Of a DNA stretch of 64,000 nt, positions 27,199 to 35,006 are shown piece after piece. The notes beneath the pieces were generated by a model. It had not been told where the DNA came from, searched no databases, and saw nothing but the letters and a program-made list of their open reading frames with translations. Made by a program: the position numbers and the translations under genes. Source of the stretch: JAIWNK01 sp964453115 (GTDB taxonomy: Bacteria; Chloroflexota; Anaerolineae; Anaerolineales; Anaerolineaceae); NCBI GenBank assembly GCA_964453115.1, contig CAYVRT010000017.1:20286-84285 (forward strand), in the 5' to 3' direction. Position 1 is the first letter of the stretch. Each line of letters starts with the position of its first letter.

Positions 27199-28293
27199 AT
27201 GCCTGCTTTGTTGACGACAACGCCGAATGCGGATGGTTTTTACATGCCGGCAGAGTTTGAGCCTCACGCCGGGTGTTGGATGTTGTGGCCAGAACGCCCC
27301 GATAACTGGCGCCTGGGTGCCAAGCCGGCACAGCGGGCTTTTGTGGCGGTGGCGCAGGCAATTGCACAGTTCGAGCCGCTGACGATGGGCGTTTCGGCGG
27401 CGCAATTTGCCAATGCGCGGCATTGGCTGCCGCCTCAGGTGCGGGTGGTGGAGCTTTCTTACAACGATTCCTGGATGCGCGATTGTGGCCCAACCTTTGT
27501 TACCAATGGCAAAACGCTTCGGGCCGTGGATTGGATTTTCAATGCCTGGGGCGGGCTGGAAGGCGGGCTTTACTTTCCCTGGGATTTGGATGATGCCGTG
27601 GCGATGAAGGTGGCGGAGCTGGAACGGGTGGAGCGCTACCGCGCCCCAATTGTGCTGGAGGGTGGCTCCATTCATGTGGATGGGCAGGGGACGCTCTTGA
27701 CGACGCGCGAATGCCTGCTGAACCCCAATCGCAATCCGCAATGCTCACAGGCCGAGTTGGAGCAGGTTTTGGCCGAGTATTTGGGCGTTTCGCACATCCT
27801 CTGGCTGGAGCGCGGGGTGTTTAACGATGAAACCAATGGGCATGTGGATAACATTGCTTGTTTCATCCGTCCGGGGGTGGTGGCGCTCAGCTGGACAGAG
27901 GATCGTAACGATCCGCAGTACGAAATTTCGCATGAGAATTATGAGATTCTGCGCACAGCCCGCGATGCGCAGGGCCGCCCGCTGGAGGTGCATTGCATTC
28001 ATCAGCCGGGGCCGATCTACATTCAGCCGGAGCAGGCCGAGGGGGTGGATGTGGTGGATGATACCCTGGCTCGCCGGGCCGGGGATCGCATGGCGGGGTC
28101 GTACATCAATTTCTACATGGCAAATGGTGGGGCTGTGGTACCGATCTTTGGTGACCCGCACGATGGCCCGGCGTTGCAAGCCTTGCAGGCCCTGATGCCG
28201 GAGCGAAAGGTGGTCGGGGTGCAGGCCGGTGAAATTTTGCTGGGCGGTGGCAACATTCATTGCATTACGCAGCAACAGCCGGCGGTGGGTTAA
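27199..28293 (+). CDS. aguA: Agmatine deiminase
   Basis: 364 residues, the standard length. It hydrolyses agmatine to N-carbamoylputrescine and ammonia. The catalytic Cys is Cys355 in GGGNIHCITQQ; SYNDSWMRDCGPTFV and EGGSIHVDGQGTLLTTRECLLNPNRNP carry the acidic and guanidinium-binding residues; NGHVDNIACF holds the active-site His. GAGGAGGATGAG precedes the ATG. It is the last gene of the cluster; carbamate kinase, expected after it in an energy-yielding pathway, is not in this window. Confidence 0.96.
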   Translation: MPALLTTTPNADGFYMPAEFEPHAGCWMLWPERPDNWRLGAKPAQRAFVAVAQAIAQFEPLTMGVSAAQFANARHWLPPQVRVVELSYNDSWMRDCGPTFVTNGKTLRAVDWIFNAWGGLEGGLYFPWDLDDAVAMKVAELERVERYRAPIVLEGGSIHVDGQGTLLTTRECLLNPNRNPQCSQAELEQVLAEYLGVSHILWLERGVFNDETNGHVDNIACFIRPGVVALSWTEDRNDPQYEISHENYEILRTARDAQGRPLEVHCIHQPGPIYIQPEQAEGVDVVDDTLARRAGDRMAGSYINFYMANGGAVVPIFGDPHDGPALQALQALMPERKVVGVQAGEILLGGGNIHCITQQQPAVG

Positions 28294-28307
28294 TTACGAA
28301 GCAAACG

Positions 28308-28356
28308 GCATCCTCCTGGCGGGAAGGTGGCTGGGAGGATGCTGGCGGTTGCTTTT
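28308..28356 (+). terminator. Terminator after the agmatine cluster
   Basis: GCATCCTCC (28308-28316) pairs with GGAGGATGC (28334-28342); a T5 run follows 10 bases later. The gap before the T-run makes it a moderate candidate. Confidence 0.5.
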
Positions 28357-28546
28357 TATGATGCCTTCATTTCATCGTTACAGCGGTCATTCTAAATCCA
28401 CCAAATTTTGAAACGTTTTCCCAATGGCCCATGGTTGTTCTGGCAGTGTTTCCGGTATGTTTTTGCATTCAGATTGGTGCAGAAACCGGTATAATCAATG
28501 TATCTCACATGACACCTTTCTTCGCTGAAAGAGAACAGGAGCCGGG

Positions 28547-31500
28547 ATGACAGAAATAGAACGCTTGCAGCAAGCAATTGCTGCTTTGGAGGCGCAGCGC
28601 GACTTGTTGGGCGAGGCAGTTGTTGAGGCTGGCCTGGCGCCGATGCGCGAACGGCTGCGCACGCTGCAAAGCCGTGCTGCGCAACAACAGCGCAAACAGG
28701 TTAGCATCCTGTTTGCTGATGCATCGGGCTTTACCAGTTTGAGCGAACGGGTGGATGCTGAGGACGTGACGGAGACGATGAACCGCCTGTGGCAGCTGGT
28801 GGATGGGGTGATCGTGTCTTTTGGCGGGCGGATTGATAAGCATATCGGCGATGCGGTGATGGCGGTCTGGGGCATGGAAACCGCAGCGGAGAACGATGCT
28901 GAACAGGCCTTGCGGGCGGCGCTGCGCATGCAACATGATGTGCAACAGGCCGGTTTGTGCCTGGGCGGTGCGCCGTTGCAGCTGCGGGTGGCGGTGCATT
29001 CGGGCGCGGCTTTTCTGAGCAGCATTGGTGCAGCCGGTGAATATACTGTGATGGGCGATACGGTCAACACGGCTAGCCGATTGCAACATGTTGCGCCTGT
29101 GGGCAGTGTCATTCTTTCTGCTGAGACCTATGAACTGGTGCGCGGTATTTTCAATGTCCAATTATTGCCGCCGGTGTTGTTGGAAGGCAAAAGTGAACCG
29201 GTGCAGGCCTATTTGGCGCTCAGCCCCAAGCCGCGCGCCTTTCGGATGGGGACGCGTGGCCTGGAGGGAATTCATACCCGCATGGTGGGGCGAGCAGCAG
29301 AATTGAATGCTCTGCAAACTGCGTTTGAGGCGATTGTACATGGCGCACCGACTCAATGCCTGACGGTGGTGGGCGATGCCGGGATTGGCAAATCGCGTTT
29401 GCTGTTTGAGTTTGAAAACTGGCTGGAGCTAAAAACATTTTCGATTCGCTTCTTTAAGGGGCGTGCCAGCCCGGAGATGCAGCATTTGCCGTATGCCTTG
29501 CTGCGCGATGTGTTCGCTTTTCGCTTTCAAATTCGCGAGACGGATACGCCAGCTGTGGCGCGCCAGAAATTTGAGGAGGGCATTTGCGCTGAATTTGCCG
29601 AGCAAGGGATGATGCGTGCCCATTGGATTGGGCAGTTCCTGGGCTTCGATTTCAGTGGCAGCCCCTATTTGCAGGGCCTGGATGCGCAGCAGTTGCGCAA
29701 TCGGGCGGTGACCGCCTTGCAGGAATTCTTATCTGCTGCTGCCAATCGCCCGCTGGTCCTGTTTTTTGAAGATATTCACTGGGCTGATGATAGCTCGCTG
29801 GCATTGCTGACGGCTTTGTTCACGGCGCCGCCTTCCATCCCGCTTCTGGTTGTGTGTCTCACCCGTCCAACCTTGTTTGAGCGCGCTCCGCAGTGGGGGA
29901 GCGATTGGGCGCAGCATCAGTTTTTGCGCTTGCAGGCCCTCTCGCGTGAGGAGAGCCGCACCCTGGTGACGGAAATTTTGCAACGGGCCGTTGAGGTGCC
30001 GGAGGCGCTGCGCGAACTGGTGGTCGGCGGGGCAGAGGGCAACCCCTACTATCTGGAAGAACTGATTAAAATGTTGATTGAAGATGGGGTCATCCTCAAG
30101 GGCGAGGTACAGTGGCAAATTAACCCGGCCCGCCTGATGCAAGTTCGGGTGCCGCGCACCCTGGCCGGGGTGTTGCAGGCTCGCCTGGATAGCCTGACGC
30201 CGGACGAACGGCGCTGCTTGCAACAGGCTTCGGTGCTGGGGCGCGTCTTTTGGGATGGGGCGCTGGCGCATCTGGCGCAGACGGAGGTTGGGTTGGCCGA
30301 AGCGCTGCACTCACTCGAGCAGCGCGAGTTGATTTTCAAGCGTCCCAACACTGCTTTTGGCGGATGCGTGGAGTATACCTTCAAGCACGCTTTGCTGCGG
30401 GATGTGACCTATGAAAGTGTGTTGAAGCGCGAGCGGCGCGGCTATCACGCACGGGCGGCAGAATGGCTGCAATCCAATGGTGGCGAGCGCAGCCGCGAGT
30501 ACATTGGCCTGATGGCGCAACACCTGGAACTGGCCGGCGATTTGGAGCGGGCGGCGGTGCTGCTCAAGCAGGCCGGTGAACAGGCTGCGCAGCAATTTGC
30601 CAATGCCGAGGCTTTGCAGGCCCTTCACCATGCGCTCGAGCTCACCAATCCGCAAAACCGCAGACAGCGTTTTGAGATTGGCATGGCGGTCGAAAACGTC
30701 CTCAACCTGGTTGGGCAGCGTGCTGCTGAGGTGGAGGAGGCGCTGGCGCAATTACAAACCCTGGCCGAGGAGATGGAGGATCCATCTGCCCAATCGGCTG
30801 CTGCTTTGCGGCTTTCCCATTTTGCTGAAATCAACGGCGACTATCCGCGCGCCATTCAGGCGGCCGATTTTGCGGTGCAGCAGGGGCAGTTGGCTGGCAA
30901 TCCGGCGCTGCTGGCTGAGGGCTATTTGCTGTGGGGGCGTGGCCTGTGGCGGCAGGGTCGGTTGGAGGATGCGGTTGAGCGCTTGCAACAGGCCCTGGCT
31001 GCTGCTCGTCCGGCGGATGTGTTGCCCGTTCAGGCCGGCGCATTGCGCACTCTGGGCGCCATTCGCTTTCATCAGGGCGATTATTCGGAAGTGCAGGTCA
31101 TTTATCAGCAGGCTTTGCAGCTTTACGAACGGATTGGCGACCGGCGTGGCTATGGTAGCGCGCTGAACAATTTGGGCGACATTGCCCGGCAACAGGGTGG
31201 GTACACGCAGGCGTGCGAATATTTTCAGCGCTCTTTGCAAATTAGCCGCGAGATTGGCGAACGCTGGAGCGAGAACATTGCTCTGTTGAACCTGGCCCTG
31301 GTTTGTTTTGTGCTGGAATCGTATGCGGAAGGGCTGGAATATGCGACACAGGCCCGGCGGCTGGCCGAAGAGGCCAATTATCGCTCGGCGCTTGGCTTTG
31401 CGCTCACCGGGCAGGGCAACTGCCTGACCGGGTTGGGGCGTTACGAAGAAGCCGAGGCGGCCTTACAGGCTTGTGTGCAAATGCGCAGCGAGATGGGCGA

Positions 31501-31834
31501 ATTCAACACTTGCATGGAGACGCGCGCCGGCCTGGCGCGGCTTTATCTAGCACAGGGCAAACTGGCGCTTGCCCTGCAGCAGGTGGAAGAGATTCTGGCC
31601 TATTTGCAGAATAATTCGCTGAATGGCACCGATGAACCTTTCCGCATTTATTGGACCTGCTGCGAGGTGCTGAAAAAGGCGGGCGATGTGCGGCGCGGGC
31701 CGTTGTTGAACCAGGCCAGGCAGCTGCTTTTGCAGCAGGCAGACCGAATGCAAGACCCGGCCCTGCGCCGCTCGTTTTTGGAAAATGTTACCATTCACGC
31801 CCGGCTGCTTGCCATGGCGCAGGCGGCAACCTAG
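28547..31834 (+). CDS. Class III cyclase-AAA ATPase-TPR signalling protein
   Basis: 1095 residues. A short N-terminal coiled coil (1-45) precedes one class III adenylate/guanylate cyclase domain (about 48-215) with both metal motifs (FADASGFT; KHIGDAVMAVWG). An AAA region starts near 250 with an intact P-loop (GDAGIGKS, about 275) and Walker B FFEDIHWADD (about 405). Beyond about 620 are TPR-like repeats (QGDYSEVQVIYQQALQLYERIGDRRGYGSALNNLGDIA). It resembles the protein at 2029 but has one cyclase domain and no RPRRSL tail. A TATAAT lies at 28490. Its stop shares CTAG with the convergent ferritin-like gene. Confidence 0.88.
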   Translation: MTEIERLQQAIAALEAQRDLLGEAVVEAGLAPMRERLRTLQSRAAQQQRKQVSILFADASGFTSLSERVDAEDVTETMNRLWQLVDGVIVSFGGRIDKHIGDAVMAVWGMETAAENDAEQALRAALRMQHDVQQAGLCLGGAPLQLRVAVHSGAAFLSSIGAAGEYTVMGDTVNTASRLQHVAPVGSVILSAETYELVRGIFNVQLLPPVLLEGKSEPVQAYLALSPKPRAFRMGTRGLEGIHTRMVGRAAELNALQTAFEAIVHGAPTQCLTVVGDAGIGKSRLLFEFENWLELKTFSIRFFKGRASPEMQHLPYALLRDVFAFRFQIRETDTPAVARQKFEEGICAEFAEQGMMRAHWIGQFLGFDFSGSPYLQGLDAQQLRNRAVTALQEFLSAAANRPLVLFFEDIHWADDSSLALLTALFTAPPSIPLLVVCLTRPTLFERAPQWGSDWAQHQFLRLQALSREESRTLVTEILQRAVEVPEALRELVVGGAEGNPYYLEELIKMLIEDGVILKGEVQWQINPARLMQVRVPRTLAGVLQARLDSLTPDERRCLQQASVLGRVFWDGALAHLAQTEVGLAEALHSLEQRELIFKRPNTAFGGCVEYTFKHALLRDVTYESVLKRERRGYHARAAEWLQSNGGERSREYIGLMAQHLELAGDLERAAVLLKQAGEQAAQQFANAEALQALHHALELTNPQNRRQRFEIGMAVENVLNLVGQRAAEVEEALAQLQTLAEEMEDPSAQSAAALRLSHFAEINGDYPRAIQAADFAVQQGQLAGNPALLAEGYLLWGRGLWRQGRLEDAVERLQQALAAARPADVLPVQAGALRTLGAIRFHQGDYSEVQVIYQQALQLYERIGDRRGYGSALNNLGDIARQQGGYTQACEYFQRSLQISREIGERWSENIALLNLALVCFVLESYAEGLEYATQARRLAEEANYRSALGFALTGQGNCLTGLGRYEEAEAALQACVQMRSEMGEFNTCMETRAGLARLYLAQGKLALALQQVEEILAYLQNNSLNGTDEPFRIYWTCCEVLKKAGDVRRGPLLNQARQLLLQQADRMQDPALRRSFLENVTIHARLLAMAQAAT

Positions 31835-32334
31835 CGCCGCGCCATGGTCAACAGGCTTTGCAGGTCTTCTTCCAGGGCTTGCAAGTCTTCCTCGTGTTCC
31901 ACTTCCTGTTGCAGGATGGTGAGAACAATCGTGTAGGTGACGGGGTCTTTATCCTTGACTAGCTGTAGCAGGTGTTGATAGACGCTGATGGCGCATTGCT
32001 CGCCTTTGATGTTTTGCTCAAGAATTTTTTCGACAAAGGCATCAGCCGGGGCGTCATAACCGCAGTGAGTGCGTTTGAGCCATTCTTCCGGGCTGATGAG
32101 CGGTGTTCCACCGAGTTGGATGATGCGCACAGCCAGCATGTCGGCGTGGGCCAGTTCCTCGGTGGCGTGCAGCACCAGTTCGGCTGCTACGGCGTCCTTC
32201 ATTGGCCCTTTGACGACTTTGGCGCCCAGCCAGTATTGATAGTAGGCCAGCCACTCATCCGCAAATGCCTGGTTGAGCAGCCCCAACAACTCGTTGATGT
32301 CCATGCCAACGATTTCACGACCTTTGGTGCCCAT
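31831..32334 (-). CDS. Ferritin-like (Dps/bacterioferritin-like) protein
   Basis: 167 residues from ATG 32334, which follows a perfect AGGAGG. Four-helix-bundle pattern with paired iron ligands: FADEWLAYYQYWLGAKVV (Glu), ATEELAHADM (ExxH), GEQCAISVYQHLL (Glu) and EVEHEEDLQ (ExxH). It would oxidise and store iron or remove peroxide in the cytoplasm. A Cys (THCGYDAP) in the loop recalls thermophilic Dps-like proteins. The frame is open upstream but contains nothing family-like. A 30-bp palindrome lies 48 bp before the start. Confidence 0.8.
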   Translation of the reverse strand: MGTKGREIVGMDINELLGLLNQAFADEWLAYYQYWLGAKVVKGPMKDAVAAELVLHATEELAHADMLAVRIIQLGGTPLISPEEWLKRTHCGYDAPADAFVEKILEQNIKGEQCAISVYQHLLQLVKDKDPVTYTIVLTILQQEVEHEEDLQALEEDLQSLLTMARR

Positions 32335-32381
32335 CGAAACCTCCTGTAGGATGTGAAGTGCGATACCATGATGATAGCACA

Positions 32382-32411
32382 AATCCGTCCGTTGCGCGCA
32401 ACGGACGGATT
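32382..32411. repeat. Perfect 30-bp palindrome
   Basis: Arms AATCCGTCCGTTGC (32382-32395) and GCAACGGACGGATT (32398-32411) around GC. It lies between the end of the coiled-coil gene and the start of the ferritin-like gene. It has no T-tract, so it may be a terminator-like hairpin or an operator for the ferritin-like gene. Confidence 0.75.
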
Positions 32412-32438
32412 GTTTATCAGGGTGAAGCGGGAAGAAAA

Positions 32439-33065
32439 TCACATTTTTTGCAGCATATTGATTTGGGCATGCATCAGGGCAACGTCGGCTTCCAGCTTGT
32501 GAATTTGTTCTGTGAGCGTCTTGCTCTGTTCGGTGTTGGCCTGTTTCATTGCGGCATTCAGGCTGTTGATGGTTTGCTGCATTTTGCGAATGGCGTGATA
32601 CAGGTTGCGGATGGTTTGTTCGCGCTCGTCGAGCAGGCGCAGGTTGTCGGTTTGTGCTGCAACGGTGTGGGCGGGTTGTTGGGCGCGGTGGGTCTCAATT
32701 TTCTGGCGGGTTTGGCTGATTTGGTCGTAGACCCTGGCAGCAACGATGATGATCAGGGCGATGGCAATTGCAATTGCAAGAATGGGGATGCTGTTGGTGA
32801 GAGCCTTGCCCAGGTTGTTATTGAATTCGGTCCGTGCCTGTTCGCGTTGCATTTGCAGTTCGATAGCGTTTTGTTTTTGTTGAATTTCAAACTCGATTTC
32901 TGCCTGTTGCTGTTGTAGATCCAGTTGTTGCTTTTGTTCTTCCAGGGCTGTTTGCGAGCGCGTTCGTTCAGCTTGGGCTTGCGCTTGTGGCCCGAATTGT
33001 CCGGTTGCCATAATCGTCAGACAAATTACAAGGACAATGAAAAAAGCGGATAGTTTTGCATTCAT
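32439..33065 (-). CDS. Membrane protein with two coiled-coil segments, unknown function
   Basis: 208 residues, not recognised. An N-terminal hydrophobic segment (about 7-22) may be a signal peptide. It is followed by a Gln-rich coiled coil (about 35-85), a transmembrane helix (about 92-110, SIPILAIAIAIALIIIVAA) and a second long coiled coil to the end. The ends would lie on opposite sides of the membrane if the first segment is cleaved. The promoter carries six 11-bp direct repeats like those in the ATPase island, which suggests co-regulation. GAAAGGAG precedes the ATG. Confidence 0.6.
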   Translation of the reverse strand: MNAKLSAFFIVLVICLTIMATGQFGPQAQAQAERTRSQTALEEQKQQLDLQQQQAEIEFEIQQKQNAIELQMQREQARTEFNNNLGKALTNSIPILAIAIAIALIIIVAARVYDQISQTRQKIETHRAQQPAHTVAAQTDNLRLLDEREQTIRNLYHAIRKMQQTINSLNAAMKQANTEQSKTLTEQIHKLEADVALMHAQINMLQKM

Positions 33066-33116
33066 GGTTTTTGCAAACTCCTTTCGTAAGAATTTGTCAG
33101 GTGACCTTACAGTTCG

Positions 33117-33203
33117 ATTATATGGATTTGGTTTGTTCGCAACTTTGCCGCATTCTTGCTGGTATCTTGGCGCTTTTTTACCGGTACCTCACCAAAATCT
33201 GAC
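33117..33203 (-). promoter_or_regulatory. Promoter with six 11-bp direct repeats (array A)
   Basis: On the minus strand, contiguous 11-mers GTCAGATTTTG, GTGAGGTACCG, GTAAAAAAGCG, CCAAGATACCA, GCAAGAATGCG and GCAAAGTTGCG run from 33203 down to 33138. A TATAAT -10 at 33122-33117 lies 15 bp further on, so the last repeat covers the -35 position. This is the arrangement of an activator of the OmpR/SARP kind. Confidence 0.75.
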
Positions 33204-33204
33204 G

Positions 33205-33239
33205 AAAGAAAACGCCCCGCAGCGGTTAGGCGGCGGGGC
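33205..33239 (-). terminator. Terminator of the radical SAM/SPASM gene
   Basis: GCCCCGC and GCGGGGC (33239-33233 and 33220-33214, minus strand) form a 7-bp stem, followed by TTTTCTTTC. It separates the maturase gene from repeat array A. Confidence 0.7.
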
Positions 33240-33262
33240 GGAGCAGGCAGGGCGAAGCCGGG

Positions 33263-34786
33263 TTATTGGCTGTATTGCAACAGGCGCAGCCCTTCCAGGC
33301 GCAGCAATTCGGGGAAGAGCGCCTTGTACAGTGTGCAATGCGCGCCGGCCAGGTGAGGGCAACCGCCGGCGCAGGCATAGCGCCAGGGGCAGGCTGCGCA
33401 TTCCGGGCGCAGGGCTGCCGGGCTGCTGAGACTGCGCAGCTCGGCCAACGGGTCGGCAGCTGAGATGTTGCTGACAGTCTCTTGCATGTGCATTTGGCAG
33501 CGGCTGATTTGGCCTTGCGGCCCAATCACCAGATAGTTGTGTCCGCTGCCGCAGGGCCGGGCATGGGGGGCGGTGAAGTTTGCCAGGTCGAGCAGCCCAT
33601 TCAACAGGCTCCAGGGCGGCAGGTTTTGCTCGATGACGGCCAGGGCGGTGCGCAATCCATCCAGCACCTCGTCCGGATGCTGATTGAGGTCCAGTTCGGG
33701 GTGCGGCTCAGCAATTGGCCGATAGAAGTTGAGGTGAAAGGTCAGGCCTTGCTCCAGGGCAAAGCGCAGCAAGTTTGCCAATCCGGGCGCGCTTTTGGCC
33801 GTGACGGTGATGTTGAGGTGTGGGCGCAGGCCCTCAGCACGCGCAATTTCCAGGGCGCGCAGCGCTGCCCGGATGCTGGAAGCGCCGGAGCGGAGCGGGC
33901 GTTGGGCTTCTTGCGCCTCGTCCAGCCCATCCAGCGAGAGTCCCACCCCGACATCCAGCGTGCGCAGGCTGGCAGCCATGGCGGGCGTTAGCGCCGTGCC
34001 ATTGGTCAACACGGTGCTGTGCAGCCGGATGCCATGTGCTTGGGCGAGTTGCCGGGCGTGGGTTTGCATTGTGCGCAGCAGGTCAAAGCGTAGCAGCGGC
34101 TCGCCGCCGGCGTATTTAAGCCAGAGCTCGGGATAGGCGTAGCGTTGGGCGGTGTTAAACAGGCGCTCAATTGCGGTCAAACCGGTGCGCTCGTCCATTT
34201 GCCGGGCGTGGCGCGGGGCGTAACAATAGGTGCAGGCCAGTGTGCAGTCATCGGTCAGGTGCAGCCAGGCAAGCAGCCCCCGTTCACTGGCATAGCAAAC
34301 CGTGGCTTCGGCTGGGCGCAGCAGACCGGCCTGCCAAAGCTGCATGCAGGCATTGTGTGCCTCCCCCTGCGACAGGGCGAGTTGCGCCGCGGCCTGCTCC
34401 GGCGTTTGCGGGGTGCGAAAGGCCTGCCAGAATTGAAGTGCGGCTTTGTTCAGCACGGCTGTGCCGCCTGTTTCGGGGCAGTGCAGGGTGTGGTAGCCGC
34501 CTGGCAGTGCGGTATCCAGGGCCGGTACGGTCTGGAGCCATGCGCCATTGGGCCTGTTGAGCAGGGCGCTCGGTGCGCTGGGGCAGGCGCAGTCATTGCT
34601 GCCTCCTCCTGTGTTGTTGGCACTCTCGGTGTCGCAGGCCTCATTTTGAGGTGAAGAAGGCGGGGAAAAGACAACGGCAATGGTTGGGCTCTGGCCACCA
34701 TAGGCGACCGGACAAGCACAGTCATGGGCTGCCATGGTCCAAGATGCTCCCTGGTTTAAGGAGACGATATACAAGTGTGATTTCAT
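33263..34786 (-). CDS. Radical SAM/SPASM peptide maturase with PqqD-like domain
   Basis: 507 residues. The first ~75 are unusual, with DCACP twice (Cys23/25 and Cys66/68). Residues about 100-160 (GGTAVLNKAALQFWQAF, CMQLWQAGLL) look like a PqqD/RRE winged helix that grips leader peptides. The radical SAM core starts at CTLACTYC (Cys181, 185, 188), with YAGGEPLL as the SAM-binding motif. The C-terminus is a Cys-rich SPASM domain (CAACPWRYACAGGCP). The family modifies ribosomal peptides. ATG 34786 has only a weak AGG upstream; a GTG at 34810 is the alternative. An 11-codon ORF and a terminator-like hairpin precede it. Confidence 0.82.
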   Translation of the reverse strand: MKSHLYIVSLNQGASWTMAAHDCACPVAYGGQSPTIAVVFSPPSSPQNEACDTESANNTGGGSNDCACPSAPSALLNRPNGAWLQTVPALDTALPGGYHTLHCPETGGTAVLNKAALQFWQAFRTPQTPEQAAAQLALSQGEAHNACMQLWQAGLLRPAEATVCYASERGLLAWLHLTDDCTLACTYCYAPRHARQMDERTGLTAIERLFNTAQRYAYPELWLKYAGGEPLLRFDLLRTMQTHARQLAQAHGIRLHSTVLTNGTALTPAMAASLRTLDVGVGLSLDGLDEAQEAQRPLRSGASSIRAALRALEIARAEGLRPHLNITVTAKSAPGLANLLRFALEQGLTFHLNFYRPIAEPHPELDLNQHPDEVLDGLRTALAVIEQNLPPWSLLNGLLDLANFTAPHARPCGSGHNYLVIGPQGQISRCQMHMQETVSNISAADPLAELRSLSSPAALRPECAACPWRYACAGGCPHLAGAHCTLYKALFPELLRLEGLRLLQYSQ

Positions 34787-34810
34787 TTGAACCTGCCTTT
34801 GCTTAAACAC

Positions 34811-34843
34811 AAAAACCCCCTGGTGCGCCTGTTGGCGCGGGGC
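34811..34843 (-). terminator. Leaky terminator or attenuator between peptide ORF and maturase
   Basis: On the minus strand, CCCC-GCGCC, loop AACA, then GGCGC, a 4-nt bulge (ACCA) and GGGG, followed directly by TTTTT. It would make the short upstream message more abundant than the maturase message. Confidence 0.65.
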
Positions 34844-34862
34844 AAGGTTGTGGAAGGTCTTG

Positions 34863-34898
34863 CTAGTACAACAACGGCGAGCCGTCCTTGTATTTCAT
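34863..34898 (-). CDS. 11-residue peptide ORF, candidate RiPP precursor
   Basis: ATG at 34898 encodes MKYKDGSPLLY then TAG. AGAGG lies 8 bases upstream, a proper ribosome binding site. The ORF is the first one after a strong promoter and is followed by a terminator-like hairpin, then by a radical SAM/SPASM enzyme with an RRE-like domain. This layout is typical of precursor-maturase pairs. At 11 residues it would be exceptionally short, so a leader peptide controlling attenuation is the main alternative. Confidence 0.45.
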   Translation of the reverse strand: MKYKDGSPLLY

Positions 34899-34941
34899 CG
34901 CGTCATCCTCTCATTTAGCCTAAGGCCAAAGATGCTCATTC

Positions 34942-34970
34942 ATTATAGCAAGGAGGCGGGCGCGATTCAA
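34942..34970 (-). promoter_or_regulatory. Strong promoter of the peptide/maturase unit
   Basis: On the minus strand TTGAAT (34970-34965), 17-bp spacer ending in TGC, then TATAAT (34947-34942): consensus -10 with extended TGn. Expected start is about 37 bases before the 11-codon ORF. Confidence 0.75.
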
Positions 34971-35006
34971 GCCCTTTGAGGGTTGAATTGTCTGGCAAAG
35001 CTCGAT

